Source: Treponema sp. (lineage in GTDB: Bacteria > Spirochaetota > Spirochaetia > Treponematales > Treponemataceae). Taken from it: a stretch of 64,000 bases of DNA. Below, piece after piece: positions 15,192 to 23,663 of the stretch; positions within the stretch are counted from its first letter, which is position 1, and every line of letters starts with the position of its first letter. The stretch spans positions 19,226-83,225 of the forward strand of contig JAFUFU010000041.1 of NCBI GenBank assembly GCA_017469785.1, written 5' to 3'. The notes under the pieces are model-generated. The model was not told the DNA's origin, ran no database searches, and saw only the letters and a list, made by a program, of their open reading frames with translations. The position numbers and the translations under genes are program-made.

Positions 15192-16400
15192 ATGTATTAT
15201 TCCAGTTTTGGGATTCTCGCTCTTTTAGTCCTTATCATAATCAATTACAATGTCCTGATTCATCCAAGTCAAGATGCGACGCTTCCAGCTCACAGAGCCT
15301 ACAGAACATTTCTTTTCAGCGTTATTGCTTTCTACATCTCAGACATTCTCTGGGGGATTTTCTATATTCTTGAAGACAAAACTTTTGTTTACGCAGACAC
15401 CGTAGTATATTTTGTAACGATGGCCCTTGCCATGTTCTTCTGGACGCGATACGCCATAGCCTACATCAACGAGAAAAACAAATTCGCTTCAATCATGCTG
15501 CATAGCGGGAACGTTTTCCTCTTCTTTATGGCTGCGAGCCTTGCCATCAATTTCTTCATTCCGGTGACTTTTTACTTCGACCAGAATGGAGTATATCACT
15601 CTGACAAGGCCAGATACCTGACACTTCTGATACAGATCCTGCTTTATTCTTCAACCGCCATCTACATGCTGGTCATAACGACACGAAAAGACAAAAAATC
15701 AAAACTGAGGCACAGGACCATCGGAGTTTTCGGGCTTACAATGACGATTCTTGTCATCATTCAAATCATATTTCCGCTGCTTCCCTTCTACGCAATCGGA
15801 TACATGATAGGAACCTGCCTTATCCATACATTTATCCTTGAAGATGAAAAGGAAGACCGGCGAAAAGAGCTTGAGAGAAGGCTCCAGATTGAAGAAATTC
15901 AGGAGCTGGAACTGGGCTCGGCAAGGCTCATGGCTTTCACCGATCCCCTGACAGGCGTTAAAAGCAAGGCGGCCTACAATGAAGACGTGCTGGGAATCGA
16001 AAAACGAATTGAGGACGGAATCCTAAAGAATTTTGGCCTTATTGTTTTTGACGTGAATGACTTAAAGCTCGTAAACGACACTAAAGGACACAAGGCCGGC
16101 GATGCCTACATAATAGAAGCCTGCTCAATCATCAGCCACGCATTCTCTCACAGCCCGATTTACAGAATCGGGGGCGATGAATTTGTCGTATTCCTGTACA
16201 AGGAATCATATAAAAACCATCAGGCAAACCTCGCTGAATTCAAGAACACAATCGAGGAGAACAAGAAATCGGGAGGGGTCGTAGTTTCATACGGTTTCGC
16301 CGACTTCAAGGAAATCAGCGAAAAAACCTACAAATGCCTCTTTGAGACCGCCGACGCCCGGATGTACGAGCGTAAGCGTAAACTGAAGAATCTGGTCTAA
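15192..16400 (+). CDS. Membrane-anchored diguanylate cyclase (GGDEF)
   Basis: Likely makes cyclic di-GMP. The 402-residue protein has six to seven hydrophobic segments in residues 1-220, a short charged linker, and a GGDEF domain at about 250-400. The active-site motif RIGGDEFVVF is intact at residues 325-334 and FDVNDLK with KLVNDTKGHKAGD precede it. No product-inhibition RxxD is obvious five residues before GGDEF, so feedback control may be absent. No EAL or PAS domain is present; the membrane part is presumably the sensor. It has its own promoter and AGGAG site and ends four bases inside the convergent fusA gene. Confidence 0.93.
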   Translation: MYYSSFGILALLVLIIINYNVLIHPSQDATLPAHRAYRTFLFSVIAFYISDILWGIFYILEDKTFVYADTVVYFVTMALAMFFWTRYAIAYINEKNKFASIMLHSGNVFLFFMAASLAINFFIPVTFYFDQNGVYHSDKARYLTLLIQILLYSSTAIYMLVITTRKDKKSKLRHRTIGVFGLTMTILVIIQIIFPLLPFYAIGYMIGTCLIHTFILEDEKEDRRKELERRLQIEEIQELELGSARLMAFTDPLTGVKSKAAYNEDVLGIEKRIEDGILKNFGLIVFDVNDLKLVNDTKGHKAGDAYIIEACSIISHAFSHSPIYRIGGDEFVVFLYKESYKNHQANLAEFKNTIEENKKSGGVVVSYGFADFKEISEKTYKCLFETADARMYERKRKLKNLV

Positions 16401-18457
16401 TAAGCCGAATCAAGCCCGCCAGCTTTTACCTGGAAGTGAGCAAATTCCATTGAGAAGCTTGCACGCCCCTGGGTTACGGAACGCAGGTTCGTTGAGAAGC
16501 CGAACATTTTTGCCATAGGCGCGATACAGTGGACGATTTCGCCAGAGGCTTTTGAGTCCTGACCTGCAATCTGTCCGCCCCGCTGCACAATCTGGCTGAT
16601 TGCGTCACCCACGAATTCAAGCGGACAAGAAATGTCAACGTTCATGACAGGCTCCAGAATCTGGGGAGTTGCCTTGGCAGCCGCCTCGTCAAAAGCCTGG
16701 GCCGCGCATGCGGTAAAGGCAAATGGAGTGCCCGTAAGCTCGTTGTAGTCGATTTTTGTGACGGTAACGCCCACATCGGCGCAAGGATAGCCGTATTTGA
16801 TTCCAGAAGAGAAGGAATTCTCGATTCCAGCCTTGATTGCGTCGTAAATCTCTTCAGGAACCTGAGAGTCGTGGACGGAGCAAGAATAGGTGTTTCCAAC
16901 GCCCTGCTCATTCTGACGGATTTTAATTGTAAGTCCTGCGGTGTTGTCCTTTCCGGCAAGGTTTTTCTCCCAGGAAGAAGAAACTTCGGCTTCGTTGGTG
17001 ACGCTTTCGCGGTAAGTGACCTGAGGAGCGCCGACATTCGCCTTTACGCCGAAATCGTCTTTCATGCGGGTAACGAGAACGTCAAGGTGAAGCTCGCCCA
17101 TGCCGGAGATGATGAGCTGGCCTGTCTCGGCATCCTCATGGCTGGTGAAAGTAGGATCTTCCCGGCTCATGACGGCAAGGGTTTCAACGAGCTTATCCTT
17201 GTCGCTCAAAGTTTCAGGCTCGATGGCGATTGAGATTACCGGCTCCGGGAATTTAAGGCTTTCAAGGAGAATCGGCATTCCCTCGCTTCCCAAAGTGTCG
17301 CCGGTCTGGGAGATTTTAAGGCCTACGAAAACGGCTATGTCTCCGGCCTGAACGCTATCCATCTGCTCCATGTGGTTTGCGTTTACGCGCAGGATTCGGT
17401 TGATTCGCTCCCGCTTTTTCTTTCCAACGTTGAGGCACTGGCTTCCCGTGGTGAATTTTCCAGAATAGACGCGGACGAAAGCGAGCGCGCCCATTTCCCG
17501 GTCCTGCTGAATCTTGAAAACAAGGCCAAGGGGCATTTTCTTTTCGTCACATGGGATTTCCACGCTCTCTTCCTTGTCTTTTTTGACGTGAAGTCCCTTT
17601 GCGGGGGGAACATCCGTGGGGCAGGGAAGATAATCGATTACCGCGTCGATGAGCGGCTGAACGCCCTTGTTGCGCCGTGCCGTGCCGCACAAACACGGAA
17701 CGAGGGTGCGGTTGATTGTAAGGGTGCGGAGAGCCTTTTTAAGCTGCTCGTTGGTGATTTCTCCGCCCTCAAGATAAATCATTCCCAATTCATCGTCGTT
17801 TGAGGCGATTGCGTCTATGAGCTTTTCCCGCCATTCCGCGGCAAGGTCTTTGTATTTGTCAGAGATTTCTGACTCGGTGAAAGTCTCGCCCTCATCCTCT
17901 TCGTTCCAGCGGATTTCTTTCATGGTGAAAAGGTCGATTACGCCCTCAAAATCCTCGCCCTGCCCCATGGGAACCTGAAGGGCCACGGTGTTGACGCCGA
18001 ATTTTTCGTGGACATCGTTAATAGAATAGAAGAAGTCCGCGCCGATTCGGTCCATTTTGTTGACAAAACACAAGCGGGGAACAGAGAATTCATCGGCCTG
18101 CTTCCAGACAGTCTCAGTCTGTGGCTGAACGCCGTCTACAGCGCAGATTACGGCAACGGCACCGTCCAAGACTCGCAAAGAACGCTCGACCTCGGCAGTG
18201 AAGTCAACGTGCCCCGGAGTGTCGATGATGTTGATTGTGTAGCCCTTCCAGTCAGTGGTGATTGCCGCCGAAGCGATTGTGATTCCACGCTCCTGCTCCT
18301 GCTTCATGAAGTCCATTGTTGCCGCGCCGTCGTCAATTTCGCCGATGCGGTGAATTTTACCTGTATAATAGAGGATTCGCTCAGTTGTGGTGGTTTTTCC
18401 TGCGTCGATATGCGCCATGATTCCGATGTTGCGCATTTTCTGTAAGTTAAGTGCCAT
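16397..18457 (-). CDS. fusA: Elongation factor G
   Basis: Translational GTPase of about 686 residues. The G motifs are clear: AHIDAGKTTTTERIL, TPGHVDFTAEVERSLRVLDG and FVNKMDRIGADF; domains II-V follow and end in a short acidic tail. I chose ATG 18457 (MALNLQKMRN) because AAAAGGAAAA precedes it; the 14 codons upstream are repeat sequence. Spirochaetes encode two EF-G proteins, one for translocation and one for ribosome recycling. I cannot decide from this sequence alone which one this is. The stop codon overlaps that of the convergent diguanylate cyclase gene, with no terminator between them. Confidence 0.93.
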   Translation of the reverse strand: MALNLQKMRNIGIMAHIDAGKTTTTERILYYTGKIHRIGEIDDGAATMDFMKQEQERGITIASAAITTDWKGYTINIIDTPGHVDFTAEVERSLRVLDGAVAVICAVDGVQPQTETVWKQADEFSVPRLCFVNKMDRIGADFFYSINDVHEKFGVNTVALQVPMGQGEDFEGVIDLFTMKEIRWNEEDEGETFTESEISDKYKDLAAEWREKLIDAIASNDDELGMIYLEGGEITNEQLKKALRTLTINRTLVPCLCGTARRNKGVQPLIDAVIDYLPCPTDVPPAKGLHVKKDKEESVEIPCDEKKMPLGLVFKIQQDREMGALAFVRVYSGKFTTGSQCLNVGKKKRERINRILRVNANHMEQMDSVQAGDIAVFVGLKISQTGDTLGSEGMPILLESLKFPEPVISIAIEPETLSDKDKLVETLAVMSREDPTFTSHEDAETGQLIISGMGELHLDVLVTRMKDDFGVKANVGAPQVTYRESVTNEAEVSSSWEKNLAGKDNTAGLTIKIRQNEQGVGNTYSCSVHDSQVPEEIYDAIKAGIENSFSSGIKYGYPCADVGVTVTKIDYNELTGTPFAFTACAAQAFDEAAAKATPQILEPVMNVDISCPLEFVGDAISQIVQRGGQIAGQDSKASGEIVHCIAPMAKMFGFSTNLRSVTQGRASFSMEFAHFQVKAGGLDSAY

Positions 18458-18470
18458 ATTTTTTCCTTTT

Positions 18471-18559
18471 AAATTTCTCACAGAGAACACAGAGTTCACA
18501 GAGAACTAATTTAATAAGTAAACTCCTCTGTGGACTCTTAAGCTCTGTGAGGAATTTTA
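18471..18559. repeat. CTCTGTG-type inverted repeat element, copy 3
   Basis: The left arm is AAATTTCTCACAGAGAACAC and the right arm is AGCTCTGTGAGGAATTTTA. About 50 bases lie between them. The element lies between tRNA-Lys and fusA and is bordered by a terminator. Confidence 0.75.
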
Positions 18560-18560
18560 T

Positions 18561-18594
18561 TCAAAAAAAAAGGAACATCGAGCAGATGTTCCTT
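18561..18594 (-). terminator. Terminator after tRNA-Lys
   Basis: On the minus strand AAGGAACATC / GATGTTCCTT with a short loop is followed by more than eight T residues. It begins six bases after the tRNA 3' end. Confidence 0.9.
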
Positions 18595-18599
18595 AAATG

Positions 18600-18672
18600 T
18601 GAGCTATGATGGATTCGAACCATCGACAGCCGCCTTAAAAGGGCGGTGCTCTACCTACTGAGCTAATAGCCC
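18600..18672 (-). tRNA. tRNA-Lys, anticodon TTT
   Basis: The minus strand gives a 73-base class I tRNA. The acceptor stem is GGGCTAT with ATAGCTC (one G-U pair) and discriminator A. The D-arm is TAGCTCAGTAGGTAGAGCA. The anticodon stem CCGCC / GGCGG encloses CTTTTAA, giving TTT. The T-arm has GGTTCGAATCC. CCA is not encoded. Confidence 0.96.
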
Positions 18673-18760
18673 ATGTGTTCATTGCTGAATGAATTAAATG
18701 TTATATGTTTTTTTGTTTTGTGTCAATAGAAAATTCCTATAAGACGATTAAAAAAACTTA

Positions 18761-19213
18761 TCAATGACACAGGCAATCCAGCAGGCTGCGGCAGCCAAGC
18801 AGGACGTCGTTCCAGGTTTCTTCAAAATTGCCCGTGTACCAGGGATCGGCCACATCCCGGTTCTGGCCGGCATATTCCATGAGGTAGTGAATTTTTCCGG
18901 CGCTGTCCTCCCCTACGCGACGCTTCAAGTGTCTCTCGTTTTCGCTGTCCATGATTACAAGCAGGTCAAAATCATTATAGTCGTCGGGAGTGACAAGGCG
19001 GGCGCGGTGGTCAGTGAAAGAGATTCCGTTTTTTGTGAGAATCTGCCTGCTTCCCCGGTGCATTCCGTTACCGATTTCGTCATAGTCGGTGGCGGCAGAA
19101 TCAATGTAAAAATCGTTCTCAAGCCCGGCCTGACGCACGAGATGCTTCATGACCATCTCGGCCATGGGTGAGCGGCAGATATTTCCGTGGCAGATAAATA
19201 GGATTCGTTTCAT
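18761..19213 (-). CDS. Low-molecular-weight protein tyrosine phosphatase
   Basis: Cytoplasmic phosphatase of 150 residues. The P-loop CHGNICRS (Cys8 to Arg14, the CX5R signature) lies right after the first beta strand, and the general acid is Asp123 in ADPWYTGNF. Length and layout match the family. In many bacteria such enzymes act on tyrosine kinases that control polysaccharide export, but no kinase is encoded nearby. The gene stands alone and is divergent from the DUF2798 gene. Confidence 0.94.
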   Translation of the reverse strand: MKRILFICHGNICRSPMAEMVMKHLVRQAGLENDFYIDSAATDYDEIGNGMHRGSRQILTKNGISFTDHRARLVTPDDYNDFDLLVIMDSENERHLKRRVGEDSAGKIHYLMEYAGQNRDVADPWYTGNFEETWNDVLLGCRSLLDCLCH

Positions 19214-19279
19214 GATAAAAAGAATACCAAAAGTCAGGAAAAGATAAAAGGGTAAGATTTTACATTCTTTTCATACTAC

Positions 19280-19308
19280 TTGCACAATTTTCTAAAATCC
19301 GTTAAATT
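19280..19308 (+). promoter_or_regulatory. Putative promoter of the DUF2798 gene
   Basis: TTGCAC and TAAATT are separated by 17 bases. The start codon is about 120 bases downstream, so the transcript would have a leader of about 110 bases in which I see no known riboswitch. Confidence 0.45.
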
Positions 19309-19427
19309 AATCCTGCTTGAGATTGAATCTTGGTTGCCACAGCTTCCGAGCCTCATGCGTTTTTCAGTTCTGAATGGCGTAGTTTAACAATCTTTGCAAA
19401 ATCTTTTTCGGCAAGGAGTAAACTAAT

Positions 19428-19895
19428 ATGCCAAAGTCTTTATTTCAGGAAATCATTTTCACAATCATCATGGTCTTTTTTATGGTCTACGCCCTTATCT
19501 GCTACAACATGACCCTCGCCATCGGGGATTTGTCCAACGCAGTGTTTCTGGGAGCTTTCCGGGAGCTTTTGATTATGGGGCCGATTGCCTTCCTGCTGGA
19601 CATGCTTGTGGCAGGTCCGTTGGCAAAGAGATTCACTTTCAAAATCTTCAATCCGGCCGAGACAAAGCCGATTTTCCTTATCCTTTCGATTTCGGTGCTT
19701 TCGGTCATGTTCATGTGCCCGCTCATGAGCCTGGCGGCAACGATTCTCTTCAAGGGCGGACTTTTGCAGAGCGAGGTTCTCGCAATCTGGATCAAGACTA
19801 CAATCATGAACTTTCCGATGGCCTTTTTCTGGCAGCTGTGCTTTGCAGGTCCTGTGGTACGCCGGATTTTTGGCGCGGTGTTTGGAAGGAAGTAA
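19428..19895 (+). CDS. DUF2798 family membrane protein
   Basis: Membrane protein of 155 residues with four predicted segments. The two halves have the same pattern: FTIIMVFFMVYALICYN with FRELLIMGPIAFLLDM in the first and a SVMFMCPLMSL segment with NFPMAFFWQLCFAGPVVR in the second. This internal repeat and the GP..F motif are typical of DUF2798, whose function is unknown. The start has GCAAGGAG upstream. It is followed by a strong hairpin shared with the convergent GPH transporter gene. Confidence 0.8.
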   Translation: MPKSLFQEIIFTIIMVFFMVYALICYNMTLAIGDLSNAVFLGAFRELLIMGPIAFLLDMLVAGPLAKRFTFKIFNPAETKPIFLILSISVLSVMFMCPLMSLAATILFKGGLLQSEVLAIWIKTTIMNFPMAFFWQLCFAGPVVRRIFGAVFGRK

Positions 19896-19968
19896 GATAA
19901 AATAAGGGGTGAGTCTGAAAATATCACTTTCAGCCTTTCCCCCGTAAAATTGGAAAGAAAAAGGATTG

Positions 19969-20014
19969 AAAGGGAAAAGGAAACCTTTTGAAGGTTGCCT
20001 TTTCCCTTTTTTTA
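19969..20014. terminator. Bidirectional terminator between DUF2798 and GPH transporter genes
   Basis: AAAGGGAAAAGG / CCTTTTCCCTTT with an inner AACCT / AGGTT stem is followed by T residues on the plus strand. On the minus strand it is followed by a T-rich tract. The two genes converge on it. Confidence 0.8.
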
Positions 20015-21463
20015 TTTTCTGGTTTTAAGTTCAGATGAGATTTCCTCGACTTTTTCGTCTGTGAGGACAAATCGGTATTTGAAAATCATTACGCCGAGAA
20101 TCAGGACGAGGATTGGAATCAGGGTCATTACCATTCGCAATCCCATTTTTGAAGCGTCAGAGACTCCCTGAGAGAAGTCGATGTTGACAGATTCGCCGGC
20201 AGCCTCGTCCACAGTCTGCTTGAGGTTGAGGACAGAAAGCGAGATGGACGCGATGAATGCGGCGACGCCGGAAGCCAGTTTGACGACAAAGGTCTGCATA
20301 CTGAAAATCACGGATTCATCCCTGCGGCTGTTCTTCAAATCGCCGTAGTCAACGGTGTTTGCGAGGAAAATCGTGATGATGACGTTGTTCACGCCGGCAC
20401 TTGCCATGACAAGGACGCCTGGAATCAGGAAGGGAACTACGCTGTTCACGCCAAGGCTTGCCATGACAAGGAGCGCGACGTAGCCCATAATGCTCATGGT
20501 AACACTCACATAGAAAATTTTAGTGTTGCTGAGCTTGAGACCGTTGCGGAGAAGAGGATAGAGAAGAATCATTGCGAGAATCTGGGTGCCGCCGCCCACC
20601 ATATTGAAGAGGGCATAACCGTCATTCCAGTTTGTTCCGCCCAAATCATATTTGAAGAAATAAATCACCAGATTTGAAGTGATGTAGAGGGCGATGTTCA
20701 CCACGACGATTGTGAGGACAACGCACACAGCCTGATCGTTGCGGAGAAGGGCGCGGAACATTTCGCCCATAGACGGAGTTTTCATATCGACGGTTGATTT
20801 TTCCTTGATTGAAAGGCAGAGAATCAGCGTGAAGATGATGAAAAGCAAGGCAACGCCGAGAGTGAAATACTTGAAGCCGACCAGCTCGCTCCACTGGCCT
20901 CCGGGAAAGCGGGATGACAGTTCAGCCGGAACGATTCCGCCCAGGATTTCACCGAGACGGGGAACCACAATCATCGTGGCGATTGAAATGATGGCAGAAC
21001 CAACGCCGGCGCAGCTTCGCGCGAGAGTGGTCAGCACTTCCCTGTCCTTTCCCCCCTCGGTGAAGGCCGGAATCATTGACCAATAGGGAATGTCCATCAT
21101 CGTGTAAGTGACACCCCAGAGAATATAGGTGACAGCCACATAAGCGATAAGGCCTTTCGGGTCAAGGCTCGGCGGAGCGGCAAACATAAGAAAAAGAACG
21201 ACGGCGTTCGTGAGAGTTCCAATCAAAAGCCAGGGGCGGAATTTTCCCCAGCGAGTCTTTGTTTTCGCGACGATAACGCCCATGACCGGATCGTTGAACG
21301 CGTCAAAAATTCGCGCCACAAGCAGGATAATGCCCATGGCAACGGCGCTCACGCCCATGATGTCCTGGAAATAATAAAGGATATAGCTGGCAGAAAGCAT
21401 GTAAACCATGTCCTTTCCGACCGCTCCAAGACCATAAGATGCTTTTTCTTTTGCCCCCAACAT
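20012..21463 (-). CDS. GPH-family sugar:cation symporter
   Basis: Inner-membrane transporter of 483 residues of the glycoside-pentoside-hexuronide group (melibiose permease relatives). Twelve hydrophobic segments are seen. Family motifs are SYGLGAVGKDMVYMLSASY, RIFDAFNDPVMGVIV and TKTRWGKFRPWLL near the N-terminus. As the last gene of an operon with an alpha-galactosidase-like enzyme, it probably imports an alpha-galactoside with Na+ or H+. It starts 13 bases after the TetR gene. Substrate is inferred from context only. Confidence 0.9.
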   Translation of the reverse strand: MLGAKEKASYGLGAVGKDMVYMLSASYILYYFQDIMGVSAVAMGIILLVARIFDAFNDPVMGVIVAKTKTRWGKFRPWLLIGTLTNAVVLFLMFAAPPSLDPKGLIAYVAVTYILWGVTYTMMDIPYWSMIPAFTEGGKDREVLTTLARSCAGVGSAIISIATMIVVPRLGEILGGIVPAELSSRFPGGQWSELVGFKYFTLGVALLFIIFTLILCLSIKEKSTVDMKTPSMGEMFRALLRNDQAVCVVLTIVVVNIALYITSNLVIYFFKYDLGGTNWNDGYALFNMVGGGTQILAMILLYPLLRNGLKLSNTKIFYVSVTMSIMGYVALLVMASLGVNSVVPFLIPGVLVMASAGVNNVIITIFLANTVDYGDLKNSRRDESVIFSMQTFVVKLASGVAAFIASISLSVLNLKQTVDEAAGESVNIDFSQGVSDASKMGLRMVMTLIPILVLILGVMIFKYRFVLTDEKVEEISSELKTRK

Positions 21464-21476
21464 AACAGCCCCCTTT

Positions 21477-22166
21477 TCAATTTCTTAGTGCAACAAGAAT
21501 AATGTTTATCAGTATTTCAATTTGTTTTCGTGCCTCGACGATTCTGTCCATGTTCAGCAATTCTCCTGAAATCGAGAGTTTCTGAGCAAGGCAGAAGAGG
21601 GAATGCATCATCGTAGTGAACATTTCCTGAACGCTCGCCTGTGCAAGCACGGGATTTTCCGAGCCGGTGAAAGAAATCGAGCCGTCAGAGATTCCTTTTT
21701 TGAGCGCGTTCACGACAATCGTGTTCGTATCGCCAATGGTTTTCTCATATTCGGCCAGCCGTTCCGCCGACACTTTTTCTTTCTTAATGAAAGAATCAAA
21801 ATAGTAAACGAAGCTGAAAAAACTCCGTTGACTGACCAAGGCGTCCTCGAAGATTTCAAGGAGGACTTTGAGCTGCTCATAGCCCGAAAGTTCCTTGTAC
21901 GAATCCGCCGTAAAAACTTCATTGAAAATCGATTTCTCGATTCTCCAAGCGTAAATCGCCACTTCAATCGCCAGCTCTTCCTTGGTCTGGAAGTAGCGGT
22001 ACAGTGAAGCCACGCCGATTTTTGCCTCGGCCGCAATATCATTCATCGAAATATTTTCGATACCGTCTTCTGCGAAAAGGCCAAAAGTACACTCGATAAT
22101 CGACTGAATCCTACCGTCTTTTTTTTCCTTGCGTGTCTCTTTTACCTCAACGTCCCGGCCACTCAT
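21477..22166 (-). CDS. TetR-family transcriptional regulator
   Basis: Regulator of about 229 residues. The helix-turn-helix is at residues 20-65: IIECTFGLFAEDGIENISMN, then DIAAEAKIGVASLYRYFQTK. The C-terminal ligand domain is family-specific and gives no clue to the inducer. I chose ATG 22166 (MSGRDVEVK) because GAGGAG lies upstream; it then overlaps the previous gene by 20 bases. It lies inside the operon headed by the promoter at 27552, which carries two identical palindromes suitable for a TetR dimer. Autoregulation of the whole operon is therefore likely. Confidence 0.9.
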   Translation of the reverse strand: MSGRDVEVKETRKEKKDGRIQSIIECTFGLFAEDGIENISMNDIAAEAKIGVASLYRYFQTKEELAIEVAIYAWRIEKSIFNEVFTADSYKELSGYEQLKVLLEIFEDALVSQRSFFSFVYYFDSFIKKEKVSAERLAEYEKTIGDTNTIVVNALKKGISDGSISFTGSENPVLAQASVQEMFTTMMHSLFCLAQKLSISGELLNMDRIVEARKQIEILINIILVALRN

Positions 22167-23643
22167 ATCTGCTGTTCTCCTCGCCGACAGCTTTTTCAAC
22201 CGCGTGATACGCTCCGTTATAAATGCCGGCTTTTTTATTAGCAATAATCGCATGATTCATCATTTCAAGCAAGTCGGGATATTCAATGAACTGGCAGAGC
22301 ATGTTTTCGGCATACTCAAGGCTTGGACATTCGGGAGTTCCGTCGCCAACCTCTGCGGCTCTGATTGCCCCCCAGCACTCGTGTCCGCCAACATGCTGAA
22401 TCATCAGTTTCGGAACCGGATAGAAGGCAAGCTCGCTGGGCTTTGTGATGAGACAGTCACAGGACCGGATAAGCAGGTTAGTGGCGTAGACGGCGGCAAA
22501 AATGTCCTTATGGCAGAAAACGTGGATTCCGAAGGATTCTTCGCCGACACAGCCGTTGTCATTCAAGGCGTTTTCCGCAAAATTCCGGGTGTAATTCCAG
22601 TCGTGGAAGTGAGTGAGCGAAATATCCTCAATTCCCGGAATCTTCGACTTGAACATATTCCACACGTTTTCGTAATCGCCGATATTCAGGTAGAGAGCGG
22701 CCTTCTTTGACTTGATGTAAGGAATGAGAGTCCTGATGAGAGAGGCAAAATAGTCTCCCTGGGCGCCGGCACCGCCAATCGTCAGAAGGAAGCGGAGGGG
22801 TTTTCTGCCAGAAATGCGGTCAAGACGTTTTTTGCAGTCAGACTCGATGTTGCTAACCATTTCATCGTCCATGTAGTGACCGGCATAGCAGATGTCCTTT
22901 TCGCCCATGGGACTGAGGATTTTCTCGCCGTCAAAGCCCTTTAAAGTTCTGTAAGAAAGATAAGAAGACGGAGTCTGCACCAGATGAAGGGCACCCTCGC
23001 TCAAATGCAAGCCCATGGCCCAGTTGTCGGGAATTGCGTTCACCACGGATTTGAAGCCCGCATGAACGGCAGCCTGACTGGGCCAGACATGAGTGGCAAT
23101 ATAGGGTGTTTCCCGAGGAAGGTCGTGAAGAACCGGCGTCATCAGCTCGGCTGTTTTCTGGTCTCCTGCATTGTAGGTGAGTTTTTTGAAGCCCTCGGTG
23201 TTAAGGGGATCCCAAACCAATTTATTGAAGAGTTTTGATTTCTGTGAAAGACGGCTGGCCATGGAATACAATTTATTCTGATAGGCGATGATTTTCGTGC
23301 CGGTCGTTTCCGGGAAAGAATTCAAGTCCAGCCAGAGCGGCGTGTAACCAAGAGCGTGAGCCGCGCTTGCCATTGCCATGGAGATTCTGTAGTGGCCGAA
23401 TCCCATGCGGATATTTCCGATTATGATTGATTTTTCAGGCAAGGCTCCCATAGGCTCTTTTGAAAGCACAAGGACTTTTGCCCCGAAAGCCGGAGTCAGC
23501 ACATCGTTGTCCACGGCGGCAAGATGATAAGGAGTATTCCTGTCATCGCCGAACTTTTTGAGGAATTTCTTCTGCTGTGCCGCCGCTTTTTTCAGCGTTT
23601 TTCTGTCGATTACATTTCCAAAAATTACCGATGACTTGTCCAT
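22147..23643 (-). CDS. GT-B-fold glycosyltransferase-like protein (MGDG-synthase-like)
   Basis: Protein of about 498 residues. GNIRMGFGHYRISMAMASAA near residue 75 resembles the N-terminal glycine-rich loop of MGDG synthase/MurG-like enzymes, and LLTIGGAGAQGDYFA near 285 resembles the start of the second Rossmann domain. The end has KPSELAFYPVPKLMIQHVGG followed by HECWGAIRAAEVGDGTPE, the usual acceptor/donor region. No signal peptide. I cannot name the product; it may act on a galactoside or glycolipid, or be a phosphorylase-like enzyme. It lies between the GH36 gene (20 bases upstream) and tetR. ATG 23643 is preferred to ATG 23649 by spacing from AAAGGAG. Confidence 0.65.
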   Translation of the reverse strand: MDKSSVIFGNVIDRKTLKKAAAQQKKFLKKFGDDRNTPYHLAAVDNDVLTPAFGAKVLVLSKEPMGALPEKSIIIGNIRMGFGHYRISMAMASAAHALGYTPLWLDLNSFPETTGTKIIAYQNKLYSMASRLSQKSKLFNKLVWDPLNTEGFKKLTYNAGDQKTAELMTPVLHDLPRETPYIATHVWPSQAAVHAGFKSVVNAIPDNWAMGLHLSEGALHLVQTPSSYLSYRTLKGFDGEKILSPMGEKDICYAGHYMDDEMVSNIESDCKKRLDRISGRKPLRFLLTIGGAGAQGDYFASLIRTLIPYIKSKKAALYLNIGDYENVWNMFKSKIPGIEDISLTHFHDWNYTRNFAENALNDNGCVGEESFGIHVFCHKDIFAAVYATNLLIRSCDCLITKPSELAFYPVPKLMIQHVGGHECWGAIRAAEVGDGTPECPSLEYAENMLCQFIEYPDLLEMMNHAIIANKKAGIYNGAYHAVEKAVGEENSRYEWPGR

Positions 23644-23663
23644 TTTCATCTCCTTTCCACTTT

